DNA of 64,000 nucleotides. It comes from Paraphysomonas bandaiensis. Its lineage: Eukaryota; Chrysophyceae. Made by a program: the position numbers and the translations under genes. Positions 46,201 to 56,000 of this stretch are shown piece by piece; the first letter of the stretch is position 1; each line of letters begins with the position of its first letter. The notes beneath the pieces were generated by a model that worked only from the letters and a program-made list of their open reading frames with translations, was not told where the DNA came from and ran no database searches. The stretch lies in NCBI GenBank assembly GCA_965644295.1, contig CBFFRP010000288.1, forward strand, positions 434,001-498,000, in the 5' to 3' direction.

Positions 46201-49200
46201 TGTGACCCATATGGTCCCTATGAAGCACCGTGTGAATCTTCAGTGGGATCATGATACCGACTGGAGAATACCCACTTTCGAGGACTTCGACCGAAGCTCT
46301 GCGAACTCCTCTATCACCATTAAGTTCGACCTTGCCGGAAAGGATGCGTTTTTGATGGATCATATTATTGATGGTAGATCGCTGCTTCCAGCTACTGCCC
46401 ATGTGTATAGTGCCTGGTCTGCATACGGCACTGATGAAATTCACTTTGTGGATGTCAAAATATTCTCTGCTATTATCTTGGACGGGGTGTCGGTGTCACT
46501 TGTTGTGACAACAGATGAGAAAGGCTGGAAAATTCACCATGATGACAAGCTTGTCTCTCAGGGGTCCATCGCTTCAGAGTACCAAATTCCTTCTCACAGT
46601 ATTGATCGCACAGAGTCTGCATCGACTGAAGACAGCGTGTGGATTGATCGCGATGCAGTATATGCCCGTCTTGCTCGCTTTGGTTACGAGTATGGTGAAC
46701 ATTTCCAGAGTATCGAGAAGAGATCTTTCGATGGCACCAAGGTTCAGCTACGTCAGGCGAGCCACTGGATCGTATACTTGGACAACATACTACAGGCCTT
46801 TTTGAACCGGCCGACTGGATTATCTCTTCCCACCGCTATTGGTGCTGTATCCATCAACTGCAAGAATGTGAAGGACGCTGATCATCTTCTAATATCTAAT
46901 CGTGACTTACGTTCCTTTGGAAATAAAGACGTTGTCATCCGCGGATTAAAAACGACTTTGGCCCGCAAGGTACACAAGCAGCCGACTATTCGAGGTGTAG
47001 AGTTCGTTCCATATGGTGGTCATGTGCTCGAGCATGAAGAGCAGTTCAAGCAGCAGCTGATGCAATGTCTTTCTGCAAGAGACTCCACTGGGAGCGTAAC
47101 CGACGACTTAGAGAACGTGGTACCGACTAAGAGTATTCGCTTGTATGTGGAGTCTGTTCATGCTGACGTGCTGAAGAGCACCAGCAGCTCCACAGTTCCT
47201 CGCTACAGCGACCAACTGTACTCCTCTGACCCCATTCTCTCTTGTCAATGGTGCACGGATGGGCTAGACATCATTTCTCAAATAATCAGAGAGAATCTCT
47301 CCCGATCATATTCAGTTGTTCATGTAGGAGACAGTACTGGTGTGGATGCGCTTTACAAGGTCATGTCCCCTATGATTGAACATGAGATGCTTTCTTATTC
47401 GTATCAGAATTCCTCAGTAGCTATCACCGCTGAAAACATTGATGTAATAATCTCCAGTAATGCTCTGTACAGTACACCAGATATCTCCTCATACTTGTCT
47501 GCTATGCACTCTGCACTTACTGAAGATGGATTTCTTGTTCTGCGGGAGTACATTGGCGCTCTACCGCAACTGCTCTGGGGTAGTGTTGTTGATTGCAGTT
47601 CTGTAGATGATGAGAGGCCCCATGGACGGTGGTTGAGCCAAGACAAGTGGGTGGACATGCTCACTGACGCGGGATTCAGTTCTGTAATTTGGTATACGGA
47701 CAAGAGTTCCTCAATGTTGGTTCTTCTTGCACGCAAGGCCGAGACTGATGTTCTTGCTGACCCCAGAGCAACTGTGAAGACCTACAATGAAATTTCCTCC
47801 GGTGTACCCTCAACAGTTTTGACATCAGATGTAGGATACCTGGGAATGGTGCGCAGCCTTCGTAAGGAACCTGGCTACACCTCTGTTCAGCTGGACCTTG
47901 ATATTTCCTCTGTGATGGGCCATCAACCAGTAATTTCCACGCAGTCATCTGATATTGTTCCAGAATTACCAATGTCTATCCGCTGTAATGGCACCCCTGG
48001 GGGATTCCATCAGGTTCCTTTGCGTCAGAAGCCAGATGTGAAAAACCGCGGATACCATCTCAAGGTTACCAAACCTGGCGATTTGGAGTCCCTCACTTGG
48101 GTTGAGAATGACGTTGAGCCTGACTGTGAGGTAAAGTTCTGTGGAATTAACTTCAAGGATGTCATGTTATCTTACGGAAAACTCACTAGCAATGAAGATG
48201 TCAAGATTGGTCTTGAGTTTAGCGGTGTTGTTGCTGGAAAGCCAGTTATGGGAATTGCATCTGGATGTATGGCCAGTCACATCAAGACAACAGATCATCT
48301 GCTGTGGGACATCCCTGCCTCACTTTCTCTAGAGGATGCGTGCACTATCCCTGTTGTGTACTCCACCGTGTATTATGCCCTGGTTGTAAAGGCTAATATT
48401 CGTCGTGGTCAGACTGTTTTAATTCACTCTATTGCTGGTGGAGTTGGCCAGGCTGCGTTCCACATCTGCAAGTTCCGTGGAGTCAATGTCATTGCTACGT
48501 GCTCTCACGCCAAAATGGAATGGGTTCATGCTAACTTAGGCATTGACAAGCGTTGCATTCTGGACTCCCACAGTGTTAAGTTCCGCGACGATGTGTTATG
48601 TCTTACTGAGGGAAGAGGTGTAGATGCGGTTCTCAACTCTCTGTCTGGAGATAAGCTGCAGGCTGGTCTGGACTGTGTGGCACAATACGGCCATTTCTGT
48701 GAGATTGGCAAGTACGATATCCAACAAAATATGCGCATTGGCATGGGTGTGTTTGAGAGAAATGTCAGCATTCATGGTTTTGACTTAAGTGATATGTTTT
48801 CCAAGCCTCAACTCTGGCAACCGGTGAGAGAATTGATGATTGAGGGTCTCAAGTCCGGTGAGGTGAAGCCGTTGTGCTCAACCGTGTTTGAAGATACGGA
48901 GCAGGCGCTGAGATATGTCAGTACTGGTAAGCATATCGGAAAGGTTATCGTTCGCGTTGATCAGTCGAAAATCTTTGGCAGAGATTCTGAGGCTGTACCT
49001 AAAGTGTCTCGTACTTTCCGCACCCGAGGAACGCATCTGGTAGTTGGTGGTCTGGGAGGGTTTGGAATGGAGCTGGTGCTCTTTCTTCAGTCACGAGGTG
49101 CCGAACGTATCATTATTGCCTCGCGCAGCGACCCAAAGCCCCACCAGAGGTTGACACTTGGCGAGGTTACTGTAACTCATGCAGATTTGAGGGACCCGCA

Positions 49201-50180
49201 GCAGTGTGAAGAGTTCATTTCCAGTGTCGGTGAAAACCTTGTCGGTGTTTGGCATTTGGGTATGGTGCTCAACGACCGCCTCTTCGACAAACTGTCTGAG
49301 AATGACTGGAATGAGACCGTGCGTGTAAAAGCGGATATGTGTAAGAACTTGGACGCTAGCACGAGGGCTCACTGCCCTTCTCTTGAGAACTTTGTCATGT
49401 GGAGCTCAGTCTCAGCTTTGTTTGGAAATCCGGGCCAGACCAACTACGCCTATGCCAACTCAGCTATGGAGGGAGTGTGTATGGCCCGCAGAGCAGTGGG
49501 ATTGCCCGGTGTGGCCATTCAGTGGGGATTCATTGGCACTGTTGGTGTTCTGATGAAGCAGCAAGCCACAAATACATCACTTGGATTCAGCCCCCAGCAC
49601 ATCGACAGCTGTTTGGAGTCACTCAACACTATTCTCTTCTCCGACCATGCTGTTGCCTCATGTTATATTCGCAGTAAATCAGATAGCTCAGGAGAAGAGT
49701 CAGGTGCTAAGACTCTGAGCACATCACAGCGTATTGCTCGTGTTCTTGGCTTGGACCCCGCCAAGATCAGCAGCACTGATATGCTTTCCACATTAGGAAT
49801 GGATTCCCTCCAGAGTGTTGAGGTCTCCAACGTTCTAAAGGCTGCTGGTCAAGTGAAGCCATTGGACGAGCTCCGATTTATGACGTGGACCGAAATCCTC
49901 TCGTTCGATTAGATTAATTGGAATGACGTTTTCCCCAATTTTGAAACAATTTTTAGCGTTTGTCACTTTGAAGGCAATATATGATATTACAACCTTTTTG
50001 GATCTATGAAGTTTATTCTACTGCTTTAAGCCTTGCTTTTAATATTCAACTACAAGTTATATGAGTAAATCAGATTTTTACAAATTTTTGCTTATTTTGA
50101 ACTAAACATTACAGGAAGGAAATTGAATGAAATATATATTGCATGATGTAGGGATTAAATTTTAGCAACGAAGACGGTTT
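43202..50180 (+). repeat. Right arm of the 7 kb synthase palindrome
   Basis: Inverted copy of 31250..38206. It includes about 500 bp upstream of the synthase, so five of the TGACG boxes are duplicated with it (mirrored to 43410-43640). The copy ends sharply at about 43202 on the inside and fades beyond 49960 on the outside. Confidence 0.9.
43700..49912 (+). CDS. Animal-FAS-like type I fatty acid/polyketide synthase, copy B
   Basis: Exons 43700..44276 and 44334..49912 encode 2051 residues with the same intron and the same KS-AT-DH-(pseudo-MT)-ER-KR-ACP order as copy A. Differences (A to B): Asn239Asp, Val535Leu, Thr697Ile, Leu1046Ile and Ser1742Arg, none in an active-site motif, plus a few silent changes. 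No stop, frameshift or splice-site change is seen. Residue 535 is in the AT domain; 1046 lies between DH and the pseudo-methyltransferase region; 1742 is near the ER/KR border. Unlike copy A, its upstream flank beyond 500 bp is non-coding, so it does not share a promoter with the oxidase gene. Confidence 0.95.
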
Positions 50181-50234
50181 TCTACAATCTATACTAAATT
50201 ATTACAACACTTTTACACTGAAGCGTAACCTAGG
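49913..50234. other. 3' flank of synthase copy B
   Basis: It mirrors the copy A flank closely for about 90 bp after the stop, then diverges. Presumed 3' UTR. No gene. Confidence 0.6.
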
Positions 50235-50375
50235 ATTAGAACTGCCCGCTGAAGACAAGTAATCGGGCTGAGTTCACCTTAAGTACTCAAAAATCCTGAA
50301 GTCAGCAGATGTCAGGTATATCAGCATTATACTTGCTCATTGTGTTTGCATTGAGTGATTCATGTATAAAAGTCT
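50235..50375 (-). repeat. Dispersed repeat family, copy 4 (truncated)
   Basis: Reverse-strand copy with TGAAGTCAGCAGATGTCAG and GCTCATTGTGTTTGCATTGA. It lies just outside the right palindrome arm, in mirror orientation to copy 2 outside the left arm. Confidence 0.75.
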
Positions 50376-51718
50376 TAGCAATAAGCGTCAAGAATCTGCA
50401 ATAGATAAGTAGCTAGATAAAGTGATTGATGCCGAATGTGTGTTCACATTATTCGACATCTGTGAGGGCTGTGGCCGAGAGGTAATGCGTTAAAGTTTCC
50501 ACATGGATACAATGTGATTAAACCTGTTATGATTGCCTAATTTTGGTTTCTCCTGATGGCCCATGTCATTGAGATTATAACAAGGCTTTGGCACTGCACT
50601 GTTCTCCAAGCTGTTCTTCAAGCATTGTCAAGTACATATGTTTTATCTTGCTTTCTAGAGGTGGTCATCGGAGCGGAGGTATACGGTTTCATACTAGAAT
50701 AAGTCACTCGGGAGAAGAGTGAAAGATAAATGCATATGTTGGACGAGTGCACACACAATGGAGGGAAGACATTGGAGTTCGCTTGAATTTTGGTAGATGT
50801 ATGTTTCATGCGTCAGGGTACAAAACTGCACAAGTGAGATCGCTTCGTGACTGTGAGAGGACTCGTCGATAGAGTATTTTTATAAATCAAACCTTATAAA
50901 ACAATTTTAGTAAAGCTTTCAATCTGTCATCTGCGTTTTCTGAAAAAGTGTGCCCTCTAATCTTTTACTTGATTTACCAAGTTTACATATATATATAACT
51001 TGGCCAATTTATCTAAAATATTAATTACGTTTCATCAAATTACTTATTTATTTTATCTTGATCTCTGCACCCTTCGCTACCAGCTCACACTCGAGACATG
51101 AATTCACCGTCGAAATTGACTCCATATGGACACTGTCCAGATTCCCTTCTGGCTACTAGACAGACAACAGCACACAACTATTTCTCAAACTAGACTGTAC
51201 ACAGTCGCGCAACAACTGACCACTCTTATGAGGGCCTCGGGAAATGAAAAAGACAAATGCAATGGGTATGCCGCACTAGAGCCAAAACGAAACTTGGGCT
51301 TTTGACCCTAATAATTTTGCTTGCTCGGACTGCGGCAACCCCCTCAATTCCATCAACCACATGTGCCTCAACTGACCTCATCCACAGATGACTCAAATAT
51401 GTAAATCCGCATTATTCCAACATCACAAAAAATCTATTCATGCCCTGTGACGAGATACAACTGCCACACAGTGTGAGAGACGATAATCCTACAATCTCTC
51501 TCACAAGACATCAACCTCAATCCTTAGGAGCCCTGTCCCATACATAAAGTCTGATTATTCAGAAATTGGCATGTTAATGTTAAAACGAAACAAGAAATCT
51601 ATCTTTAGTACTTAATACTAATATCCTACTATTTGACGCTACGGAGGCTGCTTGTGCGTCGCCGCAAGCACCAAAGTTCGACCACCTCCGCTCTCTATGT
51701 CCTTAACATGAACTAGCT
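50376..51718. other. Intergenic, nothing recognised
   Basis: 1.3 kb. No domain-bearing open frame. The 63-codon minus stretch at 50618-50809 is not supported. Confidence 0.5.
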
Positions 51719-51945
51719 TGGATGCTTAACTGCAGCAGGTAGCCGAATACCCCGGATGCCCTTGAAGAAATCTACACAAGTGACACTAATTAGTGTCCCT
51801 TGGAACCACATAAGCATTTATTTGACTATGAGTGGGCAGACGTGTGCGGCTCACGTTAGTTTCCCGGAGAAATGTCACTGGTACTTATCCCCCTGAAAAC
51901 CACGAAAAGGTGCGAGTCCGACTTTGTTGAGGGTATACATATAAT
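51719..51945 (+). repeat. Dispersed repeat family, copy 5
   Basis: It carries GGATGCTTAACTGCAGCAGG, AGTGACACTAATTAGTGTCC, CTATGAGTGGGCAGA, CGGCTCACGTTAGTTTCCC, GGTACTTATCCCCCTGAAAA and AAAAGGTGCGAGTCCGAC. The block AGTGACACTAATTAGTGTCC is itself a near-perfect palindrome. Confidence 0.75.
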
Positions 51946-52082
51946 GTATGTCTTATTATAGTTGTAGAGGCCTTTATCTTGAAGATACTAAATTAAAACA
52001 AACCTAATAGCTACTACGTCGCGATCCGCCATGTTTAGAAGAGGGTCGGAGTTGGTGTGTTGGAGTGGAGAGGATTCCCCTC

Positions 52083-52160
52083 AACGAAGCCAAACTCGCA
52101 CCTTTTCGTGGTGTTCTGGGGGATAAGTACCAGTGATATTTCTCCGAGAAATAACATGGA
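52083..52160 (-). repeat. Dispersed repeat family, copy 6 (3' end only)
   Basis: Reverse-strand match to the 3' block of copy 5 (CTCGCACCTTTTCGTGGTG, GGGGGATAAGTACCAGTGA). Copies 5 and 6 therefore form an inverted pair about 140 bp apart. Confidence 0.75.
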
Positions 52161-53002
52161 GAGTAAGAGGAAGAAAAGAGAAAGACGTATAAAAATTTCT
52201 ATATTTTTGTTCATCGTCGCTATGCGTGAGTCACCTATCAGGCTTGTGTAACAATTAATTGGTTTAAAAAATGATAACTGCCATTAATCATTAATTGACT
52301 GGCATAATTATATAGCATCTTAACCTGTATTGATATCATACCAATCATACTAGGTACAACCCCATTGTTTGTTAGCATAAAATAATTTGAACGTATATGT
52401 AGTCACTTTATCATTATTAACCATAATTATGCGACAGTATAATGGGCAGTATATACTTTAACCCAAAACAATACTTTTCGACCTATTATTGATTTACCAA
52501 TGGTCTTATAACCTGAGAATAGTGTTTTTGAATAAACATACACAAGAATTATTATTATTATTATTTCAAATTGTATGTAATATATATTGATGTATGGGTT
52601 AAGTAATCCGTTGGTAATTTAAGTTTAATAGAGCAGCACATATTAGAAGCAGTCGTGTATGTTATAATCAGTGTAAAAGTACAGCTGTGAGGTAAATTAA
52701 TGAAATTTAACAGTAAAGTACTTCCAGAGATACCTATATTATCAACTCATAACGTGTTTTACAGTTGTCTTGTACCCAGGGTACAGAATAACAAAGTCCA
52801 TGATAACGATTATTCACGTTTCAGCGAACTGCTTTAAGGTGAGTCACGTTTTCATCGACAGCCGAAAAATTCAGCATGTGCATATTTTAAACAAATCGGA
52901 CAGAACAAAAAATTACAGCATACATTGAAACAAGTCCTAAAATTCATACACCACTCCAACTTTCTTGACAATGAAGCAGACTCCATATTTTCTAGTCGAA
53001 AT
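52161..53002. other. Intergenic, nothing recognised
   Basis: About 840 bp, very AT-rich, including an (ATT) run near 52550-52564. No gene seen. The right end should hold the 3' UTR of the 7TM-INPP4 gene. Confidence 0.5.
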
Positions 53003-56000
53003 CTAAGAACTGACATTTCCTATCACAGACAACGGGGGAGCATAAACCTGAGGAAGAAATCTTCTCTGTATGCTGTTAAAAGCAAATCTAGCCTAATTTC
53101 CATACTCATGTATTACTTCAGTAGTCTATGTAGTTTATATAGAGCACACATACCTTGCCAACATTCTTTTTAGCATTTTCTAATCGAACACCATGTACAC
53201 GAAGTATATCCAAGAGGTCCTTAGTTTCCGTTGCTGAGCCACAACATGCACAATTATTTCCATACACCCAATATTCGCAGTTACTTACAACTCAAGCCAT
53301 ATACATCCCTGACAAGTGAAGCTTCCTCAAGAGTAACCGACATACCTGCAGCACACACGATTTAACATCACATGATTTACTACACAGTAACCGAGGTACC
53401 AGTTCTATCTTTTGCACTTTTGCATGATGTCAGTCGCACGCCATCCAGTGCACGGGTCAATTTCGCTTGTGAATATAAATCTTACAAATAATCAACAGTT
53501 CGAAGGGTGTAAATACACACCTGCACAGGTCAGTATCTGGTAGGGCTTTCCACCCGCACCAACACTCTTTTGTACATGGTGCCGTAATTGACACAGAAGT
53601 CGTTCGACTCTACCTTCAAACGACAGACAATTCGAGGGGCTCTGTGCCAATAATCATTGTATAATTCAGAATCGTGTAAGAGGCATACCTGCAATGCAGC
53701 GCCGACAGTAATTAGGGTGGATTCCCTGGTATTCAATCGGTCCGCTAAGAAAGAAGTAACAACCTCCGACGAATTTCCCTGAGGGCACGTAGCGTTACAC
53801 ACGGAAGGTGTTTCCGAACTCTCATGTTCAACATGGCCGTGAATGCCCAACTCCACATCCCAGTCCAATTCATCCTCTTCATTTAACGTTTTTTCTAAAT
53901 CAGGAGACAATGTTTTCCTATTGGAGTTTGGGAAAAAGGTCTCCATCCACGACTCTCTTCTCTTTGGTGGACGTTTTCCAGATGAACTTTCTCTGGCGTC
54001 CGCTCGAGGAGCAGCACCCATGGAAAACATAGCAATAGATGGCGATCTTGTCTTTTTCGTATTTTGGGATATGTTATTGAGCTTGTCATTGATCTGGCGC
54101 TCGATATCAACAGCCATTAGGCCATCGACATCATCATCCTCATCCTCTGGTGACTGCTTTGTTATATCACTCTTATGGCAACCTGAAAAGTGCGTCTCAA
54201 TCACTTCGACTTCACTATCTAGTATGCTCCTCTGCCCTTCATATGGACTCTCAACGTCAAAATCATCATCACTATCTTCATCTATAGGGTCCCATATATT
54301 CATTTTGGAACTCTGTGAGTTCGACGAACGCCCAACTTCACTCACATCTGACTCCCTTCTCGAACTGACAATGGACATGCGCTTCTTGTTGTGTGTCGAC
54401 ATGAGTGACTGCGCTGTATCAGTTAAAAGCACCGCATGGCGACGCTGTCCAATTGTGGTCGAATAAGTACTGTTAAGTTGATCCACAAGTGTTTGTCGAA
54501 GAGGAAGCTCTGGTTGTTGTTTACTGTCAACCTCGGTGGGGCGTTCACTCTCAGTCGAAGCCGTCTCAATGTCAAGAGACTCGTGTCCACCACTGGACTG
54601 AACCGAAAAGCTCGGTACCATAGATAAAATCTTTTCAGATTCATCTATTGAGAGATCACTCATGCTTTTCATGTTATCAAAGTCTCCTCTCTCCAGGCGA
54701 AGGACAAGACTACAGTACTTTTCCATGCGTTGAAAGTTCTCCATGTTTATAATATCCTATTAAACAGCATACCTCCAGTGACGACAGATGGAAGCATAGG
54801 ACAAACATAAGAGGCTCACCTGCAGAGCGCTAGCGCGCTTACCCGCTACAGTTTCCGCATATGACTGCAACTCATTTATCCCAACAGAAAACATAACCGG
54901 AATGACAGGAATAGTCTTTCCCTCCCGTATTACCTGTGTCGTTCATCAAATCACAATCACATTACACACACACCAGAAACGGCGTAAACTTACCAGCGGC
55001 AGCGACTCAAACCATTTACTGATGAATCCCATATCGACAATCAAACACTGGTCCTCATAACCATCCACATGGGACCAGTATATAGACACGGATGCTTCAG
55101 GCCCCTGGCGCAAACACTACATCAAAAATACATACCAAGTACATTGACAAAGTACCACTGTGGATCGTCTACGACCAATTGAAGGACCAGTAGCGACTCG
55201 CTCTTCGTGAACTTTCAAATGTACACGGGTAAGGGTCTTTACTGTGCAGTACCTAACAACAGAATATAAAATACAAACCGCATCATAAAAACACTGACAT
55301 ATCTGATATCATTCCCAGCTCACTGCCTTGGGTCGATAAAAGACTTTCAAATTGGAACAACAATCCTACAGTGGCTATCCGCTCCATGGCTGCTGGAGAC
55401 ATTAGTTGAAGACGGGATACGAATCCTGTAGCCTACCAATAGCAAGATTACGATGTACAGATAAACATGTATTCCTTCTCACCACTGCGGAGAGACATTG
55501 AGACAGACACACATCAAGACGCTCCCGGGCTTTGAAAGCCAAACCTAGCAGCCTTTTGTCTAACGGAATCTCACGAAGACACCCCTCATTCCAAATCTAA
55601 TAATAATATCATTACATATTTTATTACAACACTGTATCGCACTGTATACAATCCGCCATACCTCATCAGGAAGGCGAATATCGTTCTCTGGAATTGGTAT
55701 CCTTCCACCAGATACCGACGAGAGTCTGGCATCGAGTGATTTCATGATATGCCATAGTCCACCACTTTTAAACTTAAGCGAGTGAGCAGCAAAAGCTCCC
55801 ACTGTGACAAAGTCACACAAATACGTTGATGTGAGTGAATCAGGTACGGCCGACTCTACGCCTGACATACTGAGCATATGAACATGGAGATTTACTGGTA
55901 TAAACCGAAGGGACTTGTCCTTCTTTTTCGCAGAACTCTTGAAAGTCGATGTAGAGGATTCGTAGACATACACTAACTCCCTCATACTTTCAATATTACT

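Noticed and set aside
31496-49912. Whole palindrome as an assembly fold-back artefact
   Set aside because: The arms differ at several bases including five codons, the spacer is asymmetric, and the outer flanks are different, so a simple mirrored contig is unlikely; long reads would settle it.
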